Notes: a model not told the origin generated them from the sequence alone. 64,000 nt of DNA from Bradyrhizobium ottawaense (GCF_002278135.3 NZ_CP029425.2:7788001-7852000); one strand, 5' to 3'; numbered from the stretch's first letter, positions 52,464 through 61,096 are shown. Translations and numbers: made by a program.

Positions 52464-52828
52464 GGGTGGAAACGACAAAGCCGACGCCCTCATTGAGGTG
52501 ACAAGAAAAATTGGAGCGTTCAGCGCAACTTCTTCTTGGACCGGTCAAATCGCCGGGACCTTCGATTTATGACATCTCCCGCGGCGGAATGCAGCCGGGG
52601 GGAACCGGAAAATCGCCAAGTGTGGCTAACCGGTGATAGGATGACCTTTCGCCGCGTCCGCGTCGAGTAAGGTTACCCTCGGCTCGAAATTTGCATTCCG
52701 GTCCCGGCGCGCTATCATTGCCGGTACAGAATATCATTCTTTTTTCAGACGTTTAGGAATTGCAGGGCGCCCGCCGCGATCACGTCCGCGAGCCGTCCGT
52801 CATCGGAGAATAAGGCCAGAGTGCTGCC
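52464..52828. other. Intergenic stretch, no gene recognised
   Basis: 365 bases between the divergent DUF3307 and TAXI genes. Contains an AT-richer part (52720-52760, ATATCATTCTTTTTTCAGACG) that could hold the TAXI promoter. No repeat family or conserved ORF seen. Confidence 0.4.
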
Positions 52829-54274
52829 ATGAGTACTGAAGGCCCCACCGCATCCCCGATCGAGCCGCCGCCGCGGCGCCCCAAGGTGATCAAGACCAAT
52901 CAGCAACAGGTCTTCCTCTACGTCGTGCTGACCCTGCTGCTGTCGCTCGCCACCGTCTGGGGCGGCCGTGCCATGCTGCACAATTCGGAGACGCTGACCT
53001 TTGCCGTCGGCGCTCCCAACAGCGACGAGGCGCTGTTCGCGGCAAAGCTCGCCGCCCTGCTGAAGAGCAACGCCTCGCGCTTCCGGATCAAGGTCGTCAA
53101 CAACGCCGACAACGCCAAGGCGCTCGCGCAGTTCGACCGCAAGCAGGCCGATCTTGCCGTGCTGCGTACCGACGCCAAGGTGCCGCTGCGGGCGCGCACG
53201 CTCGCGATCCTCGAGCACGACCTCGTGCTTCTGCTCGGTCCCGGCAACAAGAAGATCAAGTCGATCGCCGAGCTGAAGAAAAAGAAGGTCGCCGTTCTCG
53301 CCGAGAACGAATCCTCCCTCGCCTTCGTCCGCGGCATCCTCGACATCCCCGACGGTCCGGACGCCGCCAAGATCCAGATGGCGCCGCAGGGCACGACGCT
53401 CGACAAGCTGTTTGCGCCGTCAAACGGCTTTGGCGCGGTGATCGCCATCGTTCATGCCTCCAGGGCGGTGCGCGACAAGGCCTATGAGCAGGTCGCCAAG
53501 CGCGGCGGCTTCACGCTCAACGCGATCGACGAGGCCAAGGCGCTGGCGCGCAAGCTCCCGGGCATTTCCAGCGAGACGCTGACGGCAGGCACGCTGTCGA
53601 CCTCGCCGCAAATTCCCGACGACGACCTCGACACGGTCGGGCTCGAATGGCTGCTGGTCACGCAATCCAGGATGTCCCCATCCACGGCGGGCGAGCTGGC
53701 ACGCACCATCTACGAGAACAAATCCGCGCTCGGGCTCGACAACGGCTTTGCCAGCAGAATTGAGCCGGCCTCGACCGAGAAGGACGCCTTCGTGATGGCG
53801 CACCAGGGGGCGGCCGACTACATCAACGACGACACCAAATCGTTCATGGATAAGTACAGCGACCTGATGTATCTGGGCGCCGCCGCGCTCAGCGTCATCG
53901 GCTCGATCTTCGCGGCGATCTACGCCAAGATCACCCGCATCGCGCCGGAGAAGGCCAGCGAGCTCTCCACCGCCATCCTCGACATCGGCGAGCGGATCGA
54001 GCACGCCCACTCTCTGGACCAGCTCGAATGTCTCCAGGACGAGCTGGAGGGCATCTTGCGCGGCGCCGTCATCGGTCTCAGGGACGGCACGATCAGTACC
54101 GACGGGCTCGACACCTTCAAGCTCGGTTACGAGTTCGTCCGCGACGAGATCGGCATGCGCCGCGACTATCTGAAACGCCATGCCGGCGAAACCGAGAAGA
54201 CGGTGCAGGGCGGCGGCCCTGCCCAGCACGACGACAGCAATGTCGTGGTGGTGAAGACCGCCCAGAGCGCCTGA
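52829..54274 (+). CDS. TAXI-family solute-binding-like protein, membrane anchored
   Basis: 481 residues. Residues 1-24 are cytosolic, then one membrane helix (VFLYVVLTLLLSLATVWGG, about 29-47). The TAXI periplasmic domain runs from about 56 to 345 (FAVGAPNSDEALFAAKLAALL, AVLRTDAKVPLRARTLAILEHDLVLLLG, AELKKKKVAVLAENESS). A second helix (LMYLGAAALSVIGSIFAAIYA, about 348-368) is followed by ~110 cytosolic residues, partly coiled coil (LSTAILDIGERIEHAHSLDQLECLQDELEGIL). No TRAP permease is nearby, so a sensing role is more likely than transport. Confidence 0.82.
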   Translation: MSTEGPTASPIEPPPRRPKVIKTNQQQVFLYVVLTLLLSLATVWGGRAMLHNSETLTFAVGAPNSDEALFAAKLAALLKSNASRFRIKVVNNADNAKALAQFDRKQADLAVLRTDAKVPLRARTLAILEHDLVLLLGPGNKKIKSIAELKKKKVAVLAENESSLAFVRGILDIPDGPDAAKIQMAPQGTTLDKLFAPSNGFGAVIAIVHASRAVRDKAYEQVAKRGGFTLNAIDEAKALARKLPGISSETLTAGTLSTSPQIPDDDLDTVGLEWLLVTQSRMSPSTAGELARTIYENKSALGLDNGFASRIEPASTEKDAFVMAHQGAADYINDDTKSFMDKYSDLMYLGAAALSVIGSIFAAIYAKITRIAPEKASELSTAILDIGERIEHAHSLDQLECLQDELEGILRGAVIGLRDGTISTDGLDTFKLGYEFVRDEIGMRRDYLKRHAGETEKTVQGGGPAQHDDSNVVVVKTAQSA

Positions 54275-54305
54275 CGGCCGCGCCGGTTGGCGCCGCCGCT
54301 GCAAT

Positions 54306-54417
54306 GCCGAAGGCGTTGCGGCGCCGAGCCGGGACCCAGGAACCGCAGCTTGCGCTGCTGGATGAGCCCCGGCTCTGCAGCGCATCACTCCGTGCTGCGC
54401 TGCGCCCGGGGCACGAG
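54306..54417. repeat. Intergenic palindromic repeat, family R1
   Basis: Fourth R1 copy: CGAGCCGGGACCCAGGA, GAGCCCCGGCTCTGCAGCGC and GCTGCGCTGCGCCCGGGGCA. Starts 32 bp after the TAXI gene. Confidence 0.75.
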
Positions 54418-54497
54418 AGAGAGATCGTGACGACCGCCCGTCTGGAACCCAGCCCATCTGCAACCGTTGGTTTCCGGTTGCAACCGGAGACCGCAGC

Positions 54498-54716
54498 ATG
54501 CGTGCACTCCTCATCATGGTCCTTCTGGGAATGCTGGCGGCGGCCGGCTACTTCGCCTATTCCGCAATGGCGGTCGAAGGTGAGCCGATCCCGACGGAAG
54601 GCTATGTGGCGCTGGCACTGGGCGCGGGGTTTTCCGTCATTGTCGGCGTCGGGCTGATGGTGCTGCTGTTCTTCAGCAGCCGCCGTGGCTACGACGAGCC
54701 GCCGCATTTCAGGTAA
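54498..54716 (+). CDS. Small membrane protein (72 aa)
   Basis: Two predicted membrane helices: ALLIMVLLGMLAAAGYFAYSAMA (3-25) and YVALALGAGFSVIVGVGLMVLLFF (36-59), with a short outer loop VEGEPIPTEG and a charged tail SSRRGYDEPPHFR. Not recognised beyond that. AACCGGAGACC precedes the ATG as a weak ribosome-binding site. The hydrophobic pattern is too regular to be chance. Confidence 0.72.
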   Translation: MRALLIMVLLGMLAAAGYFAYSAMAVEGEPIPTEGYVALALGAGFSVIVGVGLMVLLFFSSRRGYDEPPHFR

Positions 54717-54873
54717 GGCACCACGCCAGCGACGGCGGCACGGACCGGCAGGCGCAGCAGCGTCGTTCACCCAGCCTGCCCGTCGTTGACGGCCCCCGCC
54801 CGGGCGGGCACTTTGACACCGGCGTCCCCGCCGGGACCCGAAGACTTGTCTCAAGATCGAGCCGCCTTTCCGC

Positions 54874-55980
54874 ATGTCCAAGCCGCTGATTTCCGCTCTG
54901 GCCCAGTTCGCGGCCGCCACGGCCGGCCGCAACATGACCAAGGCGGCCTATGTGGCTGTGACGGTCGGCGTGCTCAGCATGGTGTTGCTGTCGGACAAGC
55001 GCGCCCAGGAGGCGCACGGCTGGTTCAACGCCCTGCTCTGGACCTGCCTCGCCTATTTCGTGTTCGAATGGCTGGTGCGGCTGCGCCACATGACGCAGCA
55101 GGGGCGGCTCTCGCTGTACATGTCCTCCTCCGCCGGACTGGTCGATGCGATCGGGGCGCTGGCGGTGCCGGTCGCGCTTCTCTTCGGCGCCGAGCCGAAG
55201 ACGGCCTGGCTGCTCAGCGTGCTCTGGGTGCTGAAGGTGGTGCCTGGCATCCCCGGCCTGCGGCAGCTTCGCCGCGTGCTGGTGCTGGAATCGGGCCCGC
55301 TGGTCAGCGTGCTCGTGATCTTCCTGATGGTGGTCTTCCTCGCCTCCGTCGCCGAATATTTCCTGGAGCGGGACGTGCAGCCGCAGACTTTTGGCAGCGT
55401 GCCCGCCGCGCTGTGGTGGGCCGTCGTCACACTCACGACCACCGGCTACGGCGACGTCGTGCCGGTCACGCCGCTCGGCCGCATCGTGGCGGCCGCGGTG
55501 ATGATCTCCGGCCTCGGCGTGTTCGGCCTCTGGACCGGTATTTTGGCGACCGGATTTGCCGCCGAGACGCGGCGCGACAATTTCCTCAAGACCTGGGAAT
55601 CCGTCAGCAAGGTGCCATTCTTCGCAGCGCTCGGGCCCGCTGCGATTGCCGACGTCACCCACATGCTGCGGACCATGGAGCTGCCGGCGCGCACCATGAT
55701 CATTCGCAAGGGCGCGCAGGGCGATTGCATGTATTTCATCGCCGCGGGCGAGGTCGAGGTCGAACTGCCCGGCAAGAAGGTCCAGCTCGGCGAAGGCGCC
55801 TTCTTCGGCGAGATGGCGCTGCTCGGCAACAACAAGCGCGGCGCCAACGTCTCGACCACGAAAGTGTCGCGGCTTCTGGTGCTCGACCTCGTCGACTTCC
55901 GCGTGCTGATGGCACGGCATCCCGATCTCGCCGAGACCATCGACGCCGAGGCGAAACGCCGCGCGCTCGAAAACAGATAA
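54874..55980 (+). CDS. Cyclic-nucleotide-gated potassium channel, MlotiK1-like
   Basis: 368 residues, length close to MlotiK1 (355). Six membrane segments; S4 lacks the regular Arg ladder (VLKVVPGIPGLRQLRRVLVL), as in that channel. Pore helix and K+ filter TLTTTGYGDVVPVTPLGR (near 187-204). After S6, a C-linker leads into a cyclic-nucleotide-binding domain (about 245-360) with the phosphate-binding cassette FFGEMALLGNNKRGANVS, including the conserved Arg. Expected to conduct K+ on cAMP binding in the inner membrane. The crotonase gene follows 12 bp later. Confidence 0.92.
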   Translation: MSKPLISALAQFAAATAGRNMTKAAYVAVTVGVLSMVLLSDKRAQEAHGWFNALLWTCLAYFVFEWLVRLRHMTQQGRLSLYMSSSAGLVDAIGALAVPVALLFGAEPKTAWLLSVLWVLKVVPGIPGLRQLRRVLVLESGPLVSVLVIFLMVVFLASVAEYFLERDVQPQTFGSVPAALWWAVVTLTTTGYGDVVPVTPLGRIVAAAVMISGLGVFGLWTGILATGFAAETRRDNFLKTWESVSKVPFFAALGPAAIADVTHMLRTMELPARTMIIRKGAQGDCMYFIAAGEVEVELPGKKVQLGEGAFFGEMALLGNNKRGANVSTTKVSRLLVLDLVDFRVLMARHPDLAETIDAEAKRRALENR

Positions 55981-55992
55981 AAGGAGACAAGA

Positions 55993-56778
55993 ATGTCGGA
56001 CATCACCGACGCAGCCACCGGCCCCGTGCTCGAACGTGACGGCGCCCGCGCCACCATCCGCCTCAACCGGCCCAAGCATCTCAATCGGCTGCAGGCCGAG
56101 GACCTCGACGACCTCGTCAGACTGTTCGATCTGATCGAGGCCGACCCAGCCATCCGCGTGCTGGTGCTGACCGGCACCGGACGCGCCTTCTCGGCCGGGT
56201 ATGACCTCAATTCGGTCGCCGAGCGCGCCGTCAGCGCCAACGAGCAGCAGAGCGCGGGCTCTGCGTTCGAGGTAGTCGTCAACCGGCTGGAGGATCTGGG
56301 CGTGCCGACGATCTGCCGGCTCAACGGCGGCGTCTATGGCGGCTCGACCGACCTCGCGCTCGCCTGCGATTTCCGCATCGGCGTCGACACCGCCGAGATG
56401 TTCATGCCGGCGGCGCGGCTCGGGCTGCATTACTACAGGAGCGGCATCAAACGCTACGTCACCCGGCTCGGCGTCGACAATGCGAAGAAGCTGTTCCTGA
56501 CGGCGCAGAAGATCAGCGCGCCGGAGATGCTGCGCATCGGCTATCTCACCGCGATGGTACCGGTGGAATTCCTCGACGAGGAGGTCGACCAACTCGCCAA
56601 CATCCTCGCCGGCAATGCCCCGCAGGCGATGCGCGGCATGAAGCGCGCGATCAACGAATTCGCCCGCGGCGAGCTCGATGACCGCGCCGCCGACCAGCGC
56701 CACCGCGACAGCATGCGCGGCGACGAGATCAAGGAAGGCATCAAGGCGTTCGCGGAGAAGAGAGCGCCGAGGTTTTGA
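55993..56778 (+). CDS. Enoyl-CoA hydratase/isomerase family protein, atypical
   Basis: 261-residue crotonase fold. Oxyanion parts are present (FSAGYDLNSV near 71; RLNGGVYGGSTDLALACDFR near 111). The usual catalytic-Glu stretch (xPExxLGxxPGxGG) reads FMPAARLGLHYYRSGIKRY, with Ala in place of Glu, and the second acid site reads Lys (NAKKLFLTAQ). It is therefore probably not a hydratase; isomerase, thioesterase or other CoA chemistry is possible. AAGGAGACAAGA precedes the ATG, only 12 bp after the channel gene. Confidence 0.87.
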   Translation: MSDITDAATGPVLERDGARATIRLNRPKHLNRLQAEDLDDLVRLFDLIEADPAIRVLVLTGTGRAFSAGYDLNSVAERAVSANEQQSAGSAFEVVVNRLEDLGVPTICRLNGGVYGGSTDLALACDFRIGVDTAEMFMPAARLGLHYYRSGIKRYVTRLGVDNAKKLFLTAQKISAPEMLRIGYLTAMVPVEFLDEEVDQLANILAGNAPQAMRGMKRAINEFARGELDDRAADQRHRDSMRGDEIKEGIKAFAEKRAPRF

Positions 56779-56790
56779 ATTTCTCTCGCT

Positions 56791-56945
56791 GTCGTCCCGG
56801 ACAAGCGCGCCCTAAGCGCGCGCCGATCCGGGACCCATAACCACAGGGAGTGGTTACCGCGCCGGGCTGCTAACTCCGAGTCTTCGGAAAATATCTCCCT
56901 GTGGTTATGGGTCCCGGGTTCGCGCTACGCGCGCCCCGGGACGAC
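56791..56945. repeat. Palindromic repeat, family R2 (long copy)
   Basis: Arms GTCGTCCCGGACAAGCGCGC and GCGCGCCCCGGGACGAC, inner GACCCATAACCACAGGGAG and CTCCCTGTGGTTATGGGTC pairing again. Lies between convergent crotonase and GST genes. Confidence 0.85.
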
Positions 56946-56966
56946 AGCGGAGAATGAGGCGCCTGC

Positions 56967-57611
56967 TCAGCCCCCAACCGCCTTCGCATGCAGCGCCGCC
57001 ATCTCGTCGTCCGCCGCATTGATGCGCTGGAATGCAGGCCGCGCGGTCATGCGTTCGGCATAGCGGACGAACACGTCCTTCTTCGGTACGATGCCGAACA
57101 TCATGGTCCAGCTGAACGCCACGCCCCACAACACATCGGCGGCCGTCATCCGCTCGCCAAGCAAATAGGGCCCTTCCGACAGCTGCGCTTCCAGCGCGCC
57201 GAGCATGGTGTCGTAGTCGGCATAGGGCGACTGCGTGATCGGCGCCGGCTCGCGCTGCATGAACTTGTCGATCAGCGCGGGCTCGAAGGATGAGCCGTAA
57301 TAGGCGATCCAGCGCAGATAAGGACCGCGCAGCGGATCGTTCAGGGCGGGCGTCAGACCTGCCTGCGGGAAGAGATCGGCGAGATGGATGGTGATCGCGA
57401 CCTGCTCGGTCACCAGGGCATCGCCGTGGCGGATCGCCGGGACCTTGCCGAGCGGATTGATGGCGAGATAAGCGGGCTGACGCTGCTCGCCGGCCTTCAT
57501 GTTGAGGACATGCAGATCGTAGCGCGCGCCCAGCTCCTCCAGCAGCACCCGCGTGCCGGTGGCGCGGCTTTGCGGCGAGTAATACAGCGTGATGCGGTTC
57601 GGATCGGTCAT
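56967..57611 (-). CDS. Glutathione S-transferase family protein
   Basis: 214 residues. ITLYYSPQSRATGTRVLLEELGARYDLHVLNMKAGEQRQPAYLAINPLGKVPAIRHGDALVTEQVAITIHLAD is a clear GST N-domain (Ser near 13, cis-Pro in KVPAI, TEQ glutathione contact). The C-domain carries LLGERMTAADVLWGVAFSWT with the N-capping Ser/Thr-x-x-Asp. ATG at 57611. Divergent from the WYL regulator at 57700 with a 29-bp palindrome between. Confidence 0.9.
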   Translation of the reverse strand: MTDPNRITLYYSPQSRATGTRVLLEELGARYDLHVLNMKAGEQRQPAYLAINPLGKVPAIRHGDALVTEQVAITIHLADLFPQAGLTPALNDPLRGPYLRWIAYYGSSFEPALIDKFMQREPAPITQSPYADYDTMLGALEAQLSEGPYLLGERMTAADVLWGVAFSWTMMFGIVPKKDVFVRYAERMTARPAFQRINAADDEMAALHAKAVGG

Positions 57612-57658
57612 GGCAGGTCTCCATCGGGCCAGCGGGCGGTGGGGCAGCTTGTAGCGGG

Positions 57659-57687
57659 CCATACCTGACATCCTGTGTCAGGTATGG
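57659..57687. promoter_or_regulatory. 29-bp palindromic operator between GST and WYL gene
   Basis: CCATACCTGACA (57659-57670) and TGTCAGGTATGG (57676-57687) are exact 12-bp inverse copies around TCCTG. It lies 47 bp before the GST start and 12 bp before the regulator ATG, so regulator binding there would repress its own gene. Core ACATCCTGT recurs at 50312-50320 before the other WYL gene. Confidence 0.75.
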
Positions 57688-57699
57688 TTTAAGCAATCC

Positions 57700-58680
57700 A
57701 TGCGCGCGAGCCGAATGTTGTCGATCCTCACCACCCTCCAGGCCAGGGGGCAAGTCACCGCGCCCGAACTCGCGGAGGCCTGCGAGGTCTCGGTCCGCAC
57801 GATCTATCGCGACATCGACGCGCTCGCCGCGTCCGGCGTTCCGGTTTACGCCGACCGTGGCGCGGAGGGCGGCTATCGGCTGCTCGACGGCTATCGCGTG
57901 CGGCTGAACGGCCTGTCGCAGAGCGAGGCCGAGACGCTGTTCCTGGCGGGCTTGCCGGGCCCGGCGGCGGCGCTCGGGCTTGATGCGGCAATGATCGCCG
58001 CGCAGAACAAGCTGATGGCGGCGCTGCCCGTCCATCTGCGCCAGGATGCCAGCCGGATGCAGGAACGCTTTCATCTGGATGCGCCGGGCTGGTTCGGCGA
58101 GGCCGAAGAGCCGAAGCATCTGCGCACGATTGCCGGCGCGGTGCTGCGCGGGACACTGATCAAGATCCGCTACCGGAGCTGGCGCGCGGAGAAACAGCGT
58201 CGCCTCGCGCCGCTCGGCCTCGTGCTGAAGGGCGGGAGCTGGTATTTCGCCGGCCAGGTCGACGCCAGCGTGCGCACCTATCGCGTCGCGCGCGTGCTCG
58301 ACTGCACGGCGCTCGACGAAGGCTTCGATCGTCCCGCCGATTTCGATCTCGCCGCCTATTGGCAGGCCGCGACGCTGCGTCTCGAGGCCGAGATGCATCC
58401 CAATGTCGCGATCGTCCGGTTGTCGCCGTTCGGCGTCAAGCTGCTCGACGCGCTGAGCCAGCCGTACATCAAGGCGCGCACGCAGCTCGAGGAGACCGCT
58501 GATGTGGACGGCTGGCGCATTGCGCGCGTGCCTGCTGGCAAGACGTCCTGGCACGCCGCGGCCGAATTGTTGCGGCTCGGCCCCGAGGCCGAGGTGCTGG
58601 AGCCCGCCGACCTCCGCGACAAGATGGCGGAACTGACGCAGGCGATGGCCGCGCGCTATCGCGCGGCGCGGAAAACATGA
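57700..58680 (+). CDS. YafY-like WYL-domain transcriptional regulator
   Basis: 326 residues, full-length YafY type. HTH_11 at the N-terminus (MRASRMLSILTTLQARGQVTAPELAEACEVSVRTIYRDIDALAASGVPVYADRGAEGGYRLLDGYR, 1-66), WYL domain about 137-215 (LIKIRYRSWRAEKQRRLAPLGLVLKGGSWYFAGQVDASVRTYRVARVLD) and a C-terminal WCX domain (about 230-318). Longer than the WYL gene at 50369, which ends after the WYL domain. Divergent from and probably repressing the GST. Confidence 0.92.
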   Translation: MRASRMLSILTTLQARGQVTAPELAEACEVSVRTIYRDIDALAASGVPVYADRGAEGGYRLLDGYRVRLNGLSQSEAETLFLAGLPGPAAALGLDAAMIAAQNKLMAALPVHLRQDASRMQERFHLDAPGWFGEAEEPKHLRTIAGAVLRGTLIKIRYRSWRAEKQRRLAPLGLVLKGGSWYFAGQVDASVRTYRVARVLDCTALDEGFDRPADFDLAAYWQAATLRLEAEMHPNVAIVRLSPFGVKLLDALSQPYIKARTQLEETADVDGWRIARVPAGKTSWHAAAELLRLGPEAEVLEPADLRDKMAELTQAMAARYRAARKT

Positions 58681-58812
58681 GGCCGGCATCTTTCGCCGCA
58701 GCCCACGAAACATTCCTGAAACACGATTCTCCTCCTCCCGGGTGAACGCATTCGCGTCTCGGCCCGACCGAGATGCAGGGACACAACAACGGCCTTAGCG
58801 CCACACTGGAGA

Positions 58813-59067
58813 ATGAAGATGTTTCGTAAGCTTGCTCTCGGCCTGATCGCCGCCGGTTCGCTCGGCGTTGCCGCTCTCGCGCCCACCGCCGCCTCGGCTG
58901 GCGGTTTCCACCATCACCATTGGGGTCATGGCTGGGGTCCGGGCTGGGGCTTCGGCGGCGTCTACGTCAACACCGGCGTCAGCAACTGCTACCAGGAGCG
59001 CCTCGTTCGGACCCGCCATGGCATGCGCGTCCGCGTCGTGAATGTCTGCGCGTACGGAATCTACTGA
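58813..59067 (+). CDS. Small secreted Gly/His/Trp-rich protein
   Basis: 84 residues: signal peptide MKMFRKLALGLIAAGSLGVAALAPTAASA, then GGFHHHHWGHGWGPGWGFGG, then VYVNTGVSNCYQERLVRTRHGMRVRVVNVCAYGIY with two Cys that could form a disulfide. The HHHHWGHGW stretch suggests metal binding in the periplasm; no function is assigned. CTGGAGA lies 3 bp before the ATG. It has its own terminator, suggesting a monocistronic, well-expressed gene. Confidence 0.8.
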   Translation: MKMFRKLALGLIAAGSLGVAALAPTAASAGGFHHHHWGHGWGPGWGFGGVYVNTGVSNCYQERLVRTRHGMRVRVVNVCAYGIY

Positions 59068-59086
59068 TATCTCGCCTTCCAAACAA

Positions 59087-59116
59087 AGCTCCGGTCGCGC
59101 TGCGGCCGGAGTTTTG
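59087..59116 (+). terminator. Rho-independent terminator after small secreted protein
   Basis: CTCCGG (59089-59094) pairs with CCGGAG (59106-59111), with further pairing inside (TCGC / GCGG), and is followed by TTTTGCG. Also close to the stop of the convergent desaturase gene. Confidence 0.7.
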
Positions 59117-59123
59117 CGTTTGG

Positions 59124-60077
59124 TTAACGGCTCCTCAGATTCCGGCGAAACCAGACCCAGGTTTCGCGCGTCGTCTGGATGTAGCCGCGGCCGCGATAAA
59201 CGATCTCACCGTCGACGATCTCGTTCAGCTTCGGCAGCGCGTGAAACGGTATCGAGGGATAGGCGTGGTGCTCGACATGGTAGGGCATGTTCCACGCGAA
59301 CCATTTGACCACCGCAGCGGTGTAGGTGGTGCGGGTGTTCTGAAAAGCACTGCGAGTGCGCTCGCAGCCGGTATGCTCGGCATAGAGATAGGGCCGCAGG
59401 AACAACTGCCCGATAACAAGCGGGACGAGCCAGACCCAGAGCAGCAGCGCTGACGAGAACCACAGCGAGAGCGCGAGCAGCAGGACATAGACCGCGACAT
59501 AGATACGCGCCTCTCTCACGATGACGGCGCGCTTGTTTTCGGGGATCCAGGGCACGGTGACCCTTCCGGTGACCGCATGGCCGAGCATCAGCCGGAGACG
59601 GCCGGCGACCTGGAGCAGGCCGCTATAGGCGAGCGCGAGCTGCGTGTCGGATGTCGGTTTCACCCCGACGATCAACTCCGGGTCCTTGTCCGGATCCTGG
59701 GTGTAGCGGTGATGGTCCCAATGAAACAGGCAGTAATATTCGTAAGGCAATCCGATGAGGAAGGCCGAGAGATAGCCGACGACGAGGTTGAGGCTGCGGC
59801 TCCTGAACGCAGTCTTGTGCGCGGTCTCGTGCACCGCCATGAACAGGAAGGCGACGACATAGCCCTGCACCGCCATCAGCGGCAGCGCCCAGAGCACGCC
59901 CCAGGTCGACGAAACCTTCCAGATCAGCGTGCCCACCAGCACGATCACGCCATAATGGCCGAGGCTCTGCGCTGCGCCTCTGACATCGGAGCGGGCCGAC
60001 AATTCGCGCAGCATGGCGGGCGTTAGCGGCTTCAGGCGATGGCCGGACTCTGAAACGGCTGTGTCGGTCATGATCAT
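59124..60077 (-). CDS. Fatty acid desaturase
   Basis: 317-residue membrane di-iron desaturase. Three His boxes: HETAHK (about 104-109), HWDHHR (near 138) and HVEHHAYP (near 271), with membrane helix pairs between. The HxxxH, HxxHH, HxxHH layout fits acyl-lipid/sphingolipid-type or carotenoid-type FA_desaturase enzymes. The ATG at 60077 overlaps the stop of the upstream hydrolase gene as ATGA, so translation is coupled and both are under the palindrome at 61190. Confidence 0.92.
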   Translation of the reverse strand: MIMTDTAVSESGHRLKPLTPAMLRELSARSDVRGAAQSLGHYGVIVLVGTLIWKVSSTWGVLWALPLMAVQGYVVAFLFMAVHETAHKTAFRSRSLNLVVGYLSAFLIGLPYEYYCLFHWDHHRYTQDPDKDPELIVGVKPTSDTQLALAYSGLLQVAGRLRLMLGHAVTGRVTVPWIPENKRAVIVREARIYVAVYVLLLALSLWFSSALLLWVWLVPLVIGQLFLRPYLYAEHTGCERTRSAFQNTRTTYTAAVVKWFAWNMPYHVEHHAYPSIPFHALPKLNEIVDGEIVYRGRGYIQTTRETWVWFRRNLRSR

Positions 60078-61096
60078 TTGCCTGCCTGCTTGCCAAGTAG
60101 GTCCGCGATTTCGGCCTTGATGAAGGCCTGGTCGCGCGGATTGCCAACGGGATTGCCGGCGCGATGGCCATGCAGCGACGGGATCGGATGCAGCACCGCG
60201 GATTTCGCGTTGACCAGTCGGCCGAGCTCGTCCTCGTTGTCGCGGACATCGAAATAACGGTCGGTCGCGCCCGGCATCAGCAGCATGTGCGCCTTGATCG
60301 CCGCCAGCGCCCGATCGAAATCGCCAGCGAAGCTCGCACAGCGGCTGATGTCGCCGTTCTGCCAGATGCCGATCTGTGCCAGCAGATCATTGGCGTCGCG
60401 CCGGGCAAACGTCGCGTCCCAGACGCGGACGAGGTAATCTTCCAGCGAGGTGAAGCCGGCCTCGCGCCAGAGCTCATCGCGGTAGAAGCCGTGCGACATC
60501 GCCCAGCCGGCATAGACCCGCCCCATGGCACGATAGCCGGCGACCGGTTTCTCGGCGAAGCGGCCGTCGCGGAAGGCGGGATCGGCGGTCAGCGCGGCCT
60601 TCACGCTTTCAAGGAAAACGTAATTGTAGGGCGCGCAGCGGGCACTGCCGCAGACGACGGCTGCGCGCTCGACCATGTCGGGGTGCAGCGCCGCCCAGTG
60701 ATAGGCCTGCATGCCGCCCATCGACCAGCCATAGACCAGGGCCAGCTTTGAAATGCCGAAGCGCTCGGCGAGCAGCCGGTGCTGGACCGCAATCGCATCG
60801 TGATAGGTCACCGCGGGGAACGGCGCTGCGCTATTCGACGGCGAGGACGACAGGCCGTTGCCCAAGAGGTTCGGGATGATGATGAAGTAGCGCGTGGGGT
60901 CGAGCACGCTGTCCGGGGCGATCAGCCACTCGGTGTCAAAATGCTGCGCGCTGAACGAGGTCGGATAGAGGATGACGTTGTCCTTTGCAGCGCTCAGCGT
61001 GCCATAGGTCTTGTAAGCAAGCTTCAGCGAAGGGAAAACGGTCCCGGACTGGAGCACAACTTCGCCAGCCTCGAAGATCTCGTAGTGCGCCGTCAT
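60074..61096 (-). CDS. Alpha/beta hydrolase, homoserine acetyltransferase-like
   Basis: 340 residues of the MetX-like alpha/beta fold: nucleophile elbow VYGWSMGGMQAYHW (near 133), acid in GATDRYFDVRDNEDEL (near 280), His in PSLHGHRAGNP (near 315). The N-terminus (FPSLKLAYKTYGTLSAAKDNVIL) follows MetX, but the MetX hallmarks NAxLxxHALTG are replaced by DNVILYPTSFSAQHFD. It is therefore more likely a related acyltransferase or esterase. Coupled to a desaturase, it may act on lipids. Start at MTAHYEIF; the in-frame ATG at 61177 is an alternative nearer the promoter. Confidence 0.82.
   Translation of the reverse strand: MTAHYEIFEAGEVVLQSGTVFPSLKLAYKTYGTLSAAKDNVILYPTSFSAQHFDTEWLIAPDSVLDPTRYFIIIPNLLGNGLSSSPSNSAAPFPAVTYHDAIAVQHRLLAERFGISKLALVYGWSMGGMQAYHWAALHPDMVERAAVVCGSARCAPYNYVFLESVKAALTADPAFRDGRFAEKPVAGYRAMGRVYAGWAMSHGFYRDELWREAGFTSLEDYLVRVWDATFARRDANDLLAQIGIWQNGDISRCASFAGDFDRALAAIKAHMLLMPGATDRYFDVRDNEDELGRLVNAKSAVLHPIPSLHGHRAGNPVGNPRDQAFIKAEIADLLGKQAGK

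Noticed and set aside
60074..61096. True homoserine O-acetyltransferase (metX)
   Set aside because: The fold and GWSMGG elbow match the superfamily, but the MetX HALTG region is replaced and the partner gene is a desaturase, so I did not assign metX.
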